Below are positions 16,667 to 25,793 of a DNA stretch of 64,000 bases, in pieces (the first letter of the stretch is position 1; each line of letters starts with the position of its first letter). This DNA is from Cellulophaga sp. BC115SP (lineage in GTDB: Bacteria > Bacteroidota > Bacteroidia > Cytophagales > Spirosomataceae): positions 1 through 64,000 of the forward strand of contig NZ_JAAALB010000017.1 in the NCBI RefSeq assembly GCF_009905545.1. Reading direction: 5' to 3'. A program made the position numbers and the translations under genes. A model generated the notes under the pieces. It did not search any database. It was given only the letters and a program-made list of their open reading frames with translations, and was not told where the DNA came from.

Positions 16667-18820
16667 ATGGGTTCTTCAATCAATAATCCCTTTGTTATGA
16701 ATATCAAGAAAGACATCGTCATACGTATTCGTGCTATGTTTTTGTTTATGCTCTTATTGGCTGCGGGTATTATCTGGAAGATATTTTTTCTACAAACTAT
16801 CGAGGGTAATAAATGGCGTGAAAAAGCAAAAATGTCTTATGTAGAAGAGCGTACGATTGAGGCTGTTCGTGGAAATATATTTGCCGATGATGGTAGTTTA
16901 TTAGCTACTTCTCTTCCCAAATACAAATTGGGTTTTGACCCTTTGGTAAGTAGAAGGAATAAGAAAAATGCTAAAATCTATGACGATGGTATAGACTCAC
17001 TTTGTCATTCTTTAGCCAATTTTTATCATGATAAAACTGCCGAAGAATATTACTCTCAAATCGACCTAGCAAGACGTCGTAAAATCACCTATATCGTCCT
17101 CAACAATGACTTAATTTCTTATCAGGATGTTAAGAAAATGAGAAAATGGCCAGTGTTTCGAGCGGGTAAGTATAAGGGAGGCGTTGTATTTGAGAAAGTA
17201 AATGTGCGCTATAATCCATTTGAAAAAATGGGTGTAAGAACCATTGGCTATAAAAAAGATAAAGAAAAAGTAGGTATCGAAAATGCTTTCGATGTTGAGC
17301 TTTCGGGAACATCTGGCAAAGGTGTCTTCGAAAAAATTGTCGGAGGAAGTTGGCGACCTGTAGAAGGTGGCGAAAAAAGTATTCCTGTTCAGGGGCTAGA
17401 TGTTCACAGTACGCTCAATGTCAATATTCAGGACGTTGCCGAAACATCGCTCATGAATGCACTTCGCAAGTACCGTGCAGACAAAGGATGTGTGATTGTG
17501 ATGGAAGTAGCCACTGGCGAAATCAAGGCAATGACCAATCTCTCAAAAGTTGGCAAAGATAGCTCTTATTATTCCGAAACTTATAACCACGCCGTACTCA
17601 ACCGTACCGACCCTGGCTCGGTATTCAAACTTCCATCAATGATTGCTATTATGGAAGAAGGAGGCTTAGAAAATACTGAATTAGTCAATACGGGCGACGG
17701 TACTATCAAAATCGGAACACTCACCACCGAAGATTCAAAAAAGGGTGGTCACGGGACGATTCCTGCGCAAGAGGTTTTTGAAGTATCCTCCAACGTAGGG
17801 ATTATGCGCTTGATGCAGAAATATTTTGGTGATGCAAAGCAAAAAAAATATTATGAGTATCTGAAAAAGTTTCACTTAAATGAACCACTCAAATTTCAGC
17901 TCAAACCAGATGTTTCTCCCGTAATCAACGAGCCAAAAGCTGGTGACAAAACAGCCATGTATTGGAACTCCATTGGTTATGGCGAACTTATCACGCCATT
18001 ACAAATGCTTACTTTTTACAATGCCGTGGCCAATAATGGCAAATGGATTCAACCTATCATTGTGAAAAGCACCAAAATTGCGGACGCAGTTGTGCAAGAT
18101 TTTCATGTTGGGCAAACAGTTTATCCAGACCCAATATGTTCAGAAAAAACTTTAGAAAAAGTTCGTAAGATGTTAGAAGGTGTTGTTGAGCATGGCACTG
18201 CCAAAAACATCAACAATCCTATGTATAAAATTGCTGGAAAAACGGGTACTTCTCAAAAACTCATCAATGGCAAATACCGAGAAGGAATGTATTATACCTC
18301 ATTTATGGGTTTTTTCCCTGCCGAATCACCCAAATATAGTATTGCCGTAGTGATTGACAACCCTCGTGGCGTTAAGTTAGAAGCCCTATATGCCAGTGAT
18401 GCCTGTGCTCCTGTATTTAAAGAGATTGCGGATAAAATTTATGCCAATGATATTCAAATGCATAAGCTCTTGATTAAGGAAGACGGCTCAAAACTAAATT
18501 TTGCTAAACAAAAAGTCATTGCACATTCGTCAGATATTAAGGTATTTAATGATGAAATGTCGATCGATAAAAGCCCTCAAACTGAAGGCTGGACTGCTGT
18601 AAAACAAGACAGTCAAAACTCGTTCAATTACGAAATCAAATACAATAAGAAGAACCGTGTACCCGACACTCGTGGTATGTCATTGCGCGATGCCATGTAT
18701 GTATTAGAAAATAAGGGGTTGAAAGTACGAGTAAAAGGAATTGGGAAAGTCACAAGTCAGAGTATCCCTCCTGGCGCAAACTTTACCTCAGGGCGTACCA
18801 TCGAGCTTATTCTTCAGTAA
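16667..18820 (+). CDS. ftsI: Septal peptidoglycan transpeptidase (PBP2B/FtsI type) with PASTA domain
   Basis: A class B penicillin-binding protein that cross-links septal peptidoglycan. Its 717 residues contain one N-terminal TM helix (about 20-43), a dimerisation/pedestal domain (about 50-235), and a transpeptidase domain with S318VFK321 as the acylated serine motif, S374-S-N376, and K525TG527. A single PASTA domain ends the protein (about 659-717, from RVPDTRGMSLRDAMYVLENKG). PASTA tails are common in Bacteroidota FtsI and absent from E. coli FtsI. A second start at 16697 (MNIKKDIVIR) is equally plausible and would remove a non-conserved leader. It follows ftsL by about 110 bp in the same unit. 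Confidence 0.95.
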   Translation: MGSSINNPFVMNIKKDIVIRIRAMFLFMLLLAAGIIWKIFFLQTIEGNKWREKAKMSYVEERTIEAVRGNIFADDGSLLATSLPKYKLGFDPLVSRRNKKNAKIYDDGIDSLCHSLANFYHDKTAEEYYSQIDLARRRKITYIVLNNDLISYQDVKKMRKWPVFRAGKYKGGVVFEKVNVRYNPFEKMGVRTIGYKKDKEKVGIENAFDVELSGTSGKGVFEKIVGGSWRPVEGGEKSIPVQGLDVHSTLNVNIQDVAETSLMNALRKYRADKGCVIVMEVATGEIKAMTNLSKVGKDSSYYSETYNHAVLNRTDPGSVFKLPSMIAIMEEGGLENTELVNTGDGTIKIGTLTTEDSKKGGHGTIPAQEVFEVSSNVGIMRLMQKYFGDAKQKKYYEYLKKFHLNEPLKFQLKPDVSPVINEPKAGDKTAMYWNSIGYGELITPLQMLTFYNAVANNGKWIQPIIVKSTKIADAVVQDFHVGQTVYPDPICSEKTLEKVRKMLEGVVEHGTAKNINNPMYKIAGKTGTSQKLINGKYREGMYYTSFMGFFPAESPKYSIAVVIDNPRGVKLEALYASDACAPVFKEIADKIYANDIQMHKLLIKEDGSKLNFAKQKVIAHSSDIKVFNDEMSIDKSPQTEGWTAVKQDSQNSFNYEIKYNKKNRVPDTRGMSLRDAMYVLENKGLKVRVKGIGKVTSQSIPPGANFTSGRTIELILQ

Positions 18821-18894
18821 ACAAGAGACGTTATTAGTTAATAGTAATTCGTTATTTGAAGACAGAAATAATAGGAGCTTCAGCCAGCATCTAT

Positions 18895-18960
18895 ATGCCA
18901 TAGGCTAAAAATTGTGCTTGCCTAACGCCTACGGCTTATAGCCTAGAACGTATTAATGCA
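18895..18960. repeat. Dispersed repeat R4, short copy
   Basis: Contains ATGCCATAGGCTA facing TGCCTAACGCCTACGGCTTATAGCCTA, the inverted words seen also at 45924, 49537 and 60424. It sits in the 234-bp gap between ftsI and the coiled-coil gene. Confidence 0.6.
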
Positions 18961-19054
18961 TTTTTTGCTATTTTTTCAATGTATGTAGGTAAATATTCGT
19001 ATTTTTAGTTTCCCGTATTAAAAATCACAAGCTATTTATCAAGCCATTAATCGC

Positions 19055-20050
19055 ATGACATCTTTTGTGCCGAACCCACAATCAACCGAACCACCACAAA
19101 AAAATAAGACCATACGAAACAGCGTTATAGTTGGAGCAGGTCTACTCCTAGGATACTTTCTCTATCATCAATATATCCAAGCACAACTCCAAGTGAGTCA
19201 GATGCAAATGAATACTGAGGAAATCAAAACCATCAATACCGATATGGGACGACTCAGGGAAGATATTCAGGATAACAGAGATGGAATTCAAGAAAAACAA
19301 CGTAAAATCGATGAGCTAAAACAACAACTTGAGACAGTTCAAAAAGAAAGTAAGGAGCAAAGCGAAGAACAACGTAGAGAAATGGTTCAAATGCTCCAAC
19401 GCCAAATCAATCAGCTTTCAAAAGAGAAAGATGAATTGCAGGTTCGGTTGAATAAAACAATAGGTGAATACGAAACTAAAATCACCAGTTTCCAGAAAAT
19501 TATCAAGCAAAAAGATAGCATTATTTCAGGGCAAAATACTACCATTCATCAGTTAGAAGATGTACTTGCTCAAAAGCAAAATGAGGTAAAAAAGCTTGAA
19601 TTTGAACTGAAAGAAACCAATGATGTCATAGAGTCTCTCGACGATAAACTTCACGTAACTATTACCAACGTGAGTTTTTATGCCAACGGTTTTGATGATG
19701 CCGACGACGACCTGAGCAATAGCAATAACAAATCGAAAATTACCGAAGTTGGGGTATTTTATTCGCTCAGTCGTGAAATCCGTAGCGCTGAGCATATTCT
19801 CGTAGAGCTATCCCTTGGTAATCAACGCATTATAGGCAAGAAAGAATTTTCGAGTAAAGATATTGAAGAAATCCAGAAACAATCAAAGCAAAACGGTATA
19901 GAACGTCCTCTGAGTATCAAAATTCAGAAAGGCTCTTTTGATGTTCCACTCAAAATCAACTTCTATGTCAAGGTAGGTAGCCACAAGCAACGACTATTCT
20001 TGATTGACTCGAAAGTGATTCCTGCGATTAAAAGTAAAAAGTTTATATAA
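19055..20050 (+). CDS. Membrane-anchored coiled-coil protein inside the cell-wall cluster, function unknown
   Basis: 331 residues. A short polar N-terminus with PQ-rich sequence precedes one TM helix (about 24-42, VIVGAGLLLGYFLYHQYI). A long Gln/Glu/Lys coiled coil follows (about 45-195; for example IDELKQQLETVQKESKEQ), and then a compact beta-rich C-terminal domain (about 200-325) beginning LHVTITNVSFYANG. The layout TM, coiled coil, beta domain matches the proteins at 46339 and 60915, but the C-terminal domains differ. I know no named family. Its place between ftsI and murE suggests, without proof, a periplasmic role in division or wall assembly. A terminator follows 7 bp after its stop. 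Confidence 0.85.
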   Translation: MTSFVPNPQSTEPPQKNKTIRNSVIVGAGLLLGYFLYHQYIQAQLQVSQMQMNTEEIKTINTDMGRLREDIQDNRDGIQEKQRKIDELKQQLETVQKESKEQSEEQRREMVQMLQRQINQLSKEKDELQVRLNKTIGEYETKITSFQKIIKQKDSIISGQNTTIHQLEDVLAQKQNEVKKLEFELKETNDVIESLDDKLHVTITNVSFYANGFDDADDDLSNSNNKSKITEVGVFYSLSREIRSAEHILVELSLGNQRIIGKKEFSSKDIEEIQKQSKQNGIERPLSIKIQKGSFDVPLKINFYVKVGSHKQRLFLIDSKVIPAIKSKKFI

Positions 20051-20056
20051 TTCCTG

Positions 20057-20080
20057 AAAAGCGCTCACAAAGCGCTTTTT
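20057..20080 (+). terminator. Rho-independent terminator between the coiled-coil gene and murE
   Basis: Stem AAAAGCGCT (20057-20065), loop CACAA, stem AGCGCTTTT (20071-20079), then T. It starts 7 bp after the upstream stop and only 11 bp before the murE ATG, so it should end the rsmH-ftsL-ftsI-coiled-coil transcript or act as an attenuator in front of murE. Confidence 0.75.
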
Positions 20081-20090
20081 ATGTTACCTT

Positions 20091-21551
20091 ATGAAAACAG
20101 TTACACAAATTTTCCAACAAGTAAAAACAATCTCTGTTTTGGGTAATCCCGAAGTAGAGATTTCTCAACTCACCATCGACTCTCGTCAGGTTGGTCCACA
20201 AACGCTTTTTGCTGCCCTAAAAGGCACTCAAACCGATGGTCATTCGTACATCGAAAAAGCCATAGAATTAGGTGCTAGCGCGATTCTATGTCAGGACTTA
20301 CCAGAAGTGATTCATCCTAATGTAACCTATATTCAAGTAAGCGATTCGGCCGAATCGTTGGGTTATGCTTCATCCAACTTTTATGATAATCCTTCTAGCA
20401 AACTTAAGCTAGTAGGGATTACTGGCACAAACGGCAAAACGACCACGGTTACATTACTGTTTAGACTTTTCAGAAAATTAGGATACCGCTGCGGTTTGAT
20501 TTCGACAGTTCAAAACCAAATCGACGATACCATAATTCCTTCTACGCATACCACTCCCGATTCTATCAATTTGAATAAGCTTTTGGCAGAAATGGCAGAG
20601 GCGGGTTGTACCTATGCATTCATGGAGGTGAGCTCACACTCGGTTGTTCAGCACCGTATTACGGGCTTATCATTTACAGGAGCCATTTTCTCAAACATTA
20701 CCCACGACCATTTAGATTTTCACAAAACTTTTGACAATTATATCAAAGCCAAAAAAGGATTTTTTGATATGTTGCCAAAAACAGCCTTTGCCTTAGTCAA
20801 TATCGACGACCGTCGTGGCTCAGTGATGGTACAAAACACCAAAGCAAGCATTAGCACTTACTCGCTCGAAACGCTTGCTACCGTAAAAGGTCGTATTGTT
20901 TCAGATAGTATTTATGGGTTGGAAATGGAAATTGATAACAAAGAAGTTCATTTTCAATTAATTGGTACTTTCAATGCCTACAACCTTATGGCTATTTATG
21001 GTGCAGCTATACTTTTGGGTGAAGACAAAGACGAAGTACTCATCAATATGTCGAGCCTACAAACTGCACCAGGACGTTTTGAACAAATTGTTTCGCCTGA
21101 TACTCGCAAAGTTGGTATTGTAGATTATGCACACACACCAGATGCACTCGAAAATGTTCTGAAGACCATCAAGCAAATCAAAGATGGGAATCAGCAAGTA
21201 ATTACGATTGTAGGCTGTGGAGGAAATCGTGATGCGACTAAGCGCCCAATTATGGCAAAAATAGCCTGTGAACTCAGTGATAAAGTTATTCTGACTTCGG
21301 ACAATCCTCGTTTTGAAGACCCTGAGGAGATTTTGGCACAAATGCAAAAAGGTGTCCCTCCTATCGACTTCAAAAAAACTAAAACTATTATCGACAGAAA
21401 AGAAGCGATTCATTTTGCCATTAATGAGCTATCTGAAAATGGAGATATTATTTTGGTAGCAGGTAAAGGACACGAAACCTATCAAGATATTCAAGGAGTA
21501 AAGCACGATTTTGACGATAGAGTTATCATCCGAGAAGCTTTTGGTATATAG
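20091..21551 (+). CDS. murE: UDP-N-acetylmuramoyl-L-alanyl-D-glutamate--2,6-diaminopimelate ligase
   Basis: Cytoplasmic Mur ligase adding meso-diaminopimelate to the peptidoglycan precursor. The 486 residues are a standard length. The ATP loop is GTNGKTT (112-118), the N-terminal uridine-binding part starts ISQLTIDSRQVGPQTLF, and the central domain has THTTPDSINLNKLLAEM and MEVSSHSV. DNPR in LTSDNPRFEDPEEIL is the signature that selects meso-DAP over lysine. It ends with LVAGKGHETYQDIQG and FDDRVIIREA. It is preceded by a terminator and followed 168 bp later by mraY. Confidence 0.97.
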   Translation: MKTVTQIFQQVKTISVLGNPEVEISQLTIDSRQVGPQTLFAALKGTQTDGHSYIEKAIELGASAILCQDLPEVIHPNVTYIQVSDSAESLGYASSNFYDNPSSKLKLVGITGTNGKTTTVTLLFRLFRKLGYRCGLISTVQNQIDDTIIPSTHTTPDSINLNKLLAEMAEAGCTYAFMEVSSHSVVQHRITGLSFTGAIFSNITHDHLDFHKTFDNYIKAKKGFFDMLPKTAFALVNIDDRRGSVMVQNTKASISTYSLETLATVKGRIVSDSIYGLEMEIDNKEVHFQLIGTFNAYNLMAIYGAAILLGEDKDEVLINMSSLQTAPGRFEQIVSPDTRKVGIVDYAHTPDALENVLKTIKQIKDGNQQVITIVGCGGNRDATKRPIMAKIACELSDKVILTSDNPRFEDPEEILAQMQKGVPPIDFKKTKTIIDRKEAIHFAINELSENGDIILVAGKGHETYQDIQGVKHDFDDRVIIREAFGI

Positions 21552-21719
21552 TCTAGACTTGAGACGATCAAAATATTTAGAGGCAAATTGTCTTATAGAT
21601 AGCTCAATGCTCCTATTTAGGCAAAACTTTTCCATTTTTTAACAGAGTTTATTCAACAAAAAAGTAGAAATTTGACAAATCAAACATCCCTTTTTCATCA
21701 AATTTCTATCCACTGAACC

Positions 21720-22928
21720 ATGCTTTATTATCTTTTTGATTATTTAGATAAACATTTTGACTTCCCAGGTGCAGGGGTATTTCAATATATCACCTTCCGT
21801 GCCATTGCTGCCACGATAACCTCATTGGGTATTGCAGCAATCTGGGGCAAAACGGTTATTAACATGCTCCGTAAACTTCAAATCGGTGAGGATATCCGCG
21901 ATTTGGGTCTTGAGGGACAAATGCAAAAAAAAGGTACGCCTACGATGGGTGGCTTTATTATCTTGTTATCATTGTTGGTACCAACCTTGCTTTTTGCTAA
22001 GCTTCACAACGTCTATATTATTTTGTTGATTACAACAGCCGTATGGTTAGGCGCAGTAGGCTTTTTAGATGATTATATTAAGGTATTTCGTAAAAATAAA
22101 GAAGGGCTTTCAGGACGATTTAAAATAGTTGGACAAGTTGGGCTTGGACTAATTGTTGGACTTACAATGTGGTTTAACGACGATATCAAAGTACGTACTT
22201 ACGAAAAAGCCACTATTGCTGCCAATATTGGAGAAGTTCAAAAGTTCACCGATTCCAAAGACTTAATCACGACGGTTCCTTTCTTGAAAAATAACCAGTT
22301 TGATTATAGTTATTTGTTGCCCGATTCGATGGACCAATACACATGGATCCTATATGTTCTTGTAGTTATTATCATCATTACGGCTATTTCAAACGGTGCT
22401 AACATTACTGACGGTATCGATGGACTAGCTGCAGGTACTTCGGTTATTATCGGTATAGGTTTAGCGATTTTGGCTTATGTGTCTGGGAATAAGGTTATTT
22501 CACAATACCTCAACATCATGTTTATTCCAAACAGTGGAGAGCTGGCCGTCTTTTGTGCCGCCTTTGTGGGAGCATGTGTTGGATTTTTGTGGTATAATGC
22601 CTATCCTGCACAAGTATTTATGGGCGACACGGGTAGTTTAATGCTGGGTGGTGTAATTGCTACATTGGCCATCGTAATCCGTAAAGAGCTATTGATTCCT
22701 GTATTGTGTGGTATTTTTGTGGTCGAAAACTTATCCGTAATCATTCAGGTAAGTTATTTTAAATACACCAAGAAAAAATATGGCGAAGGACGTCGTGTTT
22801 TCTTAATGTCACCTCTCCACCACCACTACCAGAAAAAAGGCTATAACGAATCCAAAATCGTCACCCGCTTCTGGATTGTATGTATTATCTTGGTTGTGGT
22901 ATCATTGGTAACCTTAAAATTACGTTAG
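21720..22928 (+). CDS. mraY: Phospho-N-acetylmuramoyl-pentapeptide-transferase
   Basis: Polytopic inner-membrane enzyme that makes lipid I from UDP-MurNAc-pentapeptide and undecaprenyl phosphate. Landmarks are [32 protein letters not shown] (the DD pair binding Mg), [31 protein letters not shown], and [22 protein letters not shown] near the C-terminus. At 402 residues it is about 40 longer than E. coli MraY because of a polar loop at about 155-205 ([20 protein letters not shown]). I believe Bacteroidota members share this loop. In most genomes murD, ftsW, murG and murC follow; here a terminator follows instead. Confidence 0.97.
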   Translation: MLYYLFDYLDKHFDFPGAGVFQYITFRAIAATITSLGIAAIWGKTVINMLRKLQIGEDIRDLGLEGQMQKKGTPTMGGFIILLSLLVPTLLFAKLHNVYIILLITTAVWLGAVGFLDDYIKVFRKNKEGLSGRFKIVGQVGLGLIVGLTMWFNDDIKVRTYEKATIAANIGEVQKFTDSKDLITTVPFLKNNQFDYSYLLPDSMDQYTWILYVLVVIIIITAISNGANITDGIDGLAAGTSVIIGIGLAILAYVSGNKVISQYLNIMFIPNSGELAVFCAAFVGACVGFLWYNAYPAQVFMGDTGSLMLGGVIATLAIVIRKELLIPVLCGIFVVENLSVIIQVSYFKYTKKKYGEGRRVFLMSPLHHHYQKKGYNESKIVTRFWIVCIILVVVSLVTLKLR

Positions 22929-23002
22929 AAATAAAGGATAGACTATCTTTAGTCCCAAGAAATAGAGACATTTGTTATTCGGTTGTGACAAATTTCTCAC
23001 CT

Positions 23003-23037
23003 AAAAAGGAGTTAACGCACAACGTTAACTCCTTTTT
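23003..23037 (+). terminator. Rho-independent terminator after mraY
   Basis: The 15-bp perfect stem AAAAAGGAGTTAACG (23003-23017) pairs with CGTTAACTCCTTTTT (23023-23037) around a 5-nt loop, about 75 bp after the mraY stop. It closes the cell-wall cluster. The rest of the 320-bp gap shows no gene. Confidence 0.9.
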
Positions 23038-23248
23038 TTATGTCCATAATTATGGAGGTTCACCTCCGAATACAAAATCATTCGGCATTGATACCTTTGT
23101 TTATGCCTGTGGTCTAATCAAACAACCGTTTATAAAAACTTGTTAATTAGCCATAAAGTCAACTAAACATTTGATTAACTTTGATGTCAAAAGCCCAAGA
23201 AACCATTAATGGGAATTTATCGGTCATTTATCAAAACTGTTTATTGAA

Positions 23249-23509
23249 ATGCTCAAATTCGTTCTTATAGTAGTGCTCATTTTCTTTGTATTTCCAAAAT
23301 TATTGAAATGGGTATTGAGAGGCTTTGTGGTTTCACAAATCAACAAAGCCCAACAGGAATTTCAACAACAATATAATCCCAATACAAACACCAACCGTCC
23401 TAAAAAACGTGATGGTCAAGTAGATGTGGATTTTGTACCACCAAAGTCAGGTAAAAACTCAGATGACTTTAATGGCGGCGAATATATCGATTACGAAGAA
23501 GTAAAATAA
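23249..23509 (+). CDS. DUF4834 family small membrane protein
   Basis: 86 residues. One N-terminal TM helix (about 3-22, VLIVVLIFFVFPKLLKWVLR) is followed by a polar tail with QINKAQQEFQQQYNPN, then VDVDFVPPKSGK and a tyrosine/acidic end (GGEYIDYEEVK). This is the typical layout of the DUF4834 family, found in Bacteroidota; the function is unknown. It stands alone after the mraY terminator. Confidence 0.85.
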   Translation: MLKFVLIVVLIFFVFPKLLKWVLRGFVVSQINKAQQEFQQQYNPNTNTNRPKKRDGQVDVDFVPPKSGKNSDDFNGGEYIDYEEVK

Positions 23510-23842
23510 TAGTATTAGCGATTGGTAGTCAGCTTTCAGCAATATCCAAAGCATATTCCTTACAAGGTATCTGCTTTTTCATTTCTAGTTTTATAGAATG
23601 TTGTTATTTATCTGATAGCTGACTGTCCAAATCATTTTACTTAAAGACTAGCAAGTACTTGATTAATTGGATAATTCAAATATTACCCAACCACGATTTA
23701 AATATCTATTTTATCAATGAACATCATTTTTCATCTATAAAAATAGGCTTTTCAAATCCTATTTTTATTCATTTATCTAAAAAATCACACAAACATCGAC
23801 TTTTATCAACTATAAAATCGTATTTTTGTAAAAATCAGTAGA
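23510..23842 (+). promoter_or_regulatory. Intergenic region with a probable promoter just before the secreted-protein gene
   Basis: The stretch is AT-rich and non-coding. TATTTTTG at 23821-23828 matches the Bacteroidota -7 motif TAnnTTTG, 15 bp before the ATG at 23843; the -33 side has only a TTTT run (23801-23804), so the match is partial. An AT-rich frame at 23659-23841 shows no protein-like composition. Confidence 0.35.
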
Positions 23843-24226
23843 ATGATTAAGTGTAAACCACATATAATATTTTCTATTTTCATTCTATTATTGATGTTCA
23901 TACACATTAATTCAGTTGTAGCTCACAATAGTCAAAATTGTACAAAAGAAAGATTTTATACGCCAAAACGATTATACAAGTCTTTTCAATTGGCTCCTCT
24001 TAGCTCACAACAAACACAACATCCATCGGATGATTTTGACCTAACGACTTCTGATTCAAATCAAGAAGACGAAAATCAAGATTTTTCATCCAATTCAAAT
24101 CTGTGTTTGTTAGAAGAACCAAATCATTGGTTAGGAGTATCAATATTGACACGAATCACAACTGGGTATTTCTTAAACTATTATGGTGTAGAACTAAAGC
24201 AGTTTACACCCCCTCCTCGGTTATAA
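23843..24226 (+). CDS. Small exported protein upstream of the efflux operon, function unknown
   Basis: 127 residues with a signal peptide (about 5-28, HIIFSIFILLLMFIHINSVVA). The mature part has a lysine/tyrosine-rich start (RFYTPKRLYKSFQLAP), a low-complexity Asp/Ser/Gln/Asn stretch (about 58-90) and a short C-terminal end, YYGVELKQFTPPPRL. I do not recognise the family. Small secreted proteins ending in PPP-type tails are found next to efflux genes in Bacteroidota, so a link to the RND operon 414 bp downstream is possible but unproven. Two hairpins follow it (24273-24296 and 24353-24382). Confidence 0.6.
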   Translation: MIKCKPHIIFSIFILLLMFIHINSVVAHNSQNCTKERFYTPKRLYKSFQLAPLSSQQTQHPSDDFDLTTSDSNQEDENQDFSSNSNLCLLEEPNHWLGVSILTRITTGYFLNYYGVELKQFTPPPRL

Positions 24227-24272
24227 CATATTATCTTTCCACTAGAATACCTACTAGATTCAAAAAACAGCC

Positions 24273-24382
24273 TCTGTTTCAGAGATTTGAAACAGAAAAT
24301 GATACTTTTTGAATTATACTTCATCCAATTAATCAACAAACAAAAAACAACTGTTGGAGATGCTTGTCGGAGCATCTCCAAC
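24273..24382 (+). terminator. Two hairpins between the small exported protein and the RND operon
   Basis: First hairpin: TCTGTTTCA (24273-24281) with TGAAACAGA (24288-24296), followed by AAATGATACTTTTT. Second: the 12-bp perfect stem GTTGGAGATGCT (24353-24364) with AGCATCTCCAAC (24371-24382), whose T run lies on the minus strand. Together they probably separate the small gene from the efflux operon. The remainder of the 413-bp gap (24383-24639) shows no gene. Confidence 0.55.
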
Positions 24383-24639
24383 TACTTTCCTATTCAATAC
24401 AGTAGGCTATAGCTCATAATTTCTCCTTTCCATAATTTTTGAATTTATAAAATTGTTACAGTTTGTTAGTAATAACGTAGCATTGAAAATCCACATAATC
24501 AATGGTTTAGCTCAATAGATACCTTAACTCAACTAAAGCAATAAGCACTTTGATTCAATATATTGATAAGCTCAAAAGACAGGAGGAGTACATCCTTTTG
24601 TCACTTGAAGATTATCTCATTCAGACAAATAGAAAAATT

Positions 24640-25770
24640 ATGAAGAGAATTCTGTTCGCAGCCAGCCTTTGCGTACTATTGGCATCCTGCAACAAAAAGG
24701 AAGAAAAAGCTGACATCACGCTTGAAAACTTTACAGTAACCTCGCCAATTGTGGTGGATACTTTTTTGCACAATGATTACGTAGCCGAAATCAATGCGGT
24801 ACAAAATGTAGAAATCAGAGCTCGCATTAAAGGCTATCTAGAGAAAATTTACATCGATGAAGGTAAATATGTACAACAAGGTCAGTTGTTATTTACCATC
24901 AACAACCCCGAATTGAAAGAAGAGTACATGCGTACCAAGGCAGTAGTCAGAAGTACCATGACAGAACTCAAAGCCGCTGAACTCGACTTTAGTAATGTAA
25001 AAAAACTAGTTGATAAAAACGTAGTTTCGAAAACTGAACTTGAACTTGCTCAAAACAAAGTAGAGCTTGCTAGCGCCAAAGTGGAAGAAGCGCAAGCCAA
25101 TGAGTCTTTTGCCAAAATCAAACTCACTTATCTTCAAATAAAAGCACCCTTTAATGGGATTGTCAACCGTATTCCAAACAAACCTGGGAGTTTGATGGAA
25201 GACGGAACTTTATTGACAACCATTTCTAAAAACGATGAAGTTTTTGCCTATTTTGATGTTTCTGAAAAAGAATATTTAGACATTGCTGATAATGCTCGAA
25301 AGCAAAAAGACACAGCGCCACAAGTAACGCTCCTACTAGCCAACGGTGAAGAACATGATTACAAAGGTCATGTAGAAACTAGTGAAGGGGAATTTGACAA
25401 AAGCACTGGTAATATTGCCTTTCGTGCACGCTTTCCAAACCCTCAAAAAGTCTTAAAACATGGTGCAACGGGTAAAGTTCGCATTTTACAACGCTACCGC
25501 AATGCAATGATTATTCCTCAAAAAGCTACTTTTGAGATTCAAGACCGCATGTATGTGTATGTAGTCGATAACAAAAACAAAGTAAAATCTAGGGCTATTA
25601 AAACCTCCAAACGTTTACCACATTTCTATATCATAGATTCAGGACTAAACACAGACGACCGAGTGGTATATGATGGTATTCAAAACTTAAAAGAAGGTTC
25701 GGAAATCAAACCGAAGTTTGTGGCACTCAAAACGATTGCCAAAGAGCTTTCTAAAACAGATTCCAATTAG
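24640..25770 (+). CDS. RND efflux periplasmic adaptor (AcrA/MexA family) lipoprotein
   Basis: Membrane fusion protein linking the inner-membrane pump with the outer-membrane channel. I chose the ATG at 24640 (376 residues), because it gives a perfect lipoprotein signal (MKRILFAASLCVLLASC, lipid on Cys17); the longer frame adds 30 unrelated residues. The lipoyl half-motifs flank an alpha-hairpin: IRARIKGYLEKIYIDEGKYVQQGQLLFTI and IKAPFNGIVNRIPNKPGSLMEDGTLL. The beta-barrel and membrane-proximal domains follow (EDGTLL to the end, with GATGKVRILQRYRNAMIIPQKA). It is the first gene of a three-gene operon, 23 bp before the pump. Confidence 0.94.
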   Translation: MKRILFAASLCVLLASCNKKEEKADITLENFTVTSPIVVDTFLHNDYVAEINAVQNVEIRARIKGYLEKIYIDEGKYVQQGQLLFTINNPELKEEYMRTKAVVRSTMTELKAAELDFSNVKKLVDKNVVSKTELELAQNKVELASAKVEEAQANESFAKIKLTYLQIKAPFNGIVNRIPNKPGSLMEDGTLLTTISKNDEVFAYFDVSEKEYLDIADNARKQKDTAPQVTLLLANGEEHDYKGHVETSEGEFDKSTGNIAFRARFPNPQKVLKHGATGKVRILQRYRNAMIIPQKATFEIQDRMYVYVVDNKNKVKSRAIKTSKRLPHFYIIDSGLNTDDRVVYDGIQNLKEGSEIKPKFVALKTIAKELSKTDSN

Positions 25771-25793
25771 TAGAGACCCTAAGATTTTTCACT

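Noticed and set aside
23659-23841. A 60-codon AT-rich frame before the small exported protein
   Set aside because: Composition is that of AT-rich intergenic DNA, and it overlaps the likely promoter region of the next gene.
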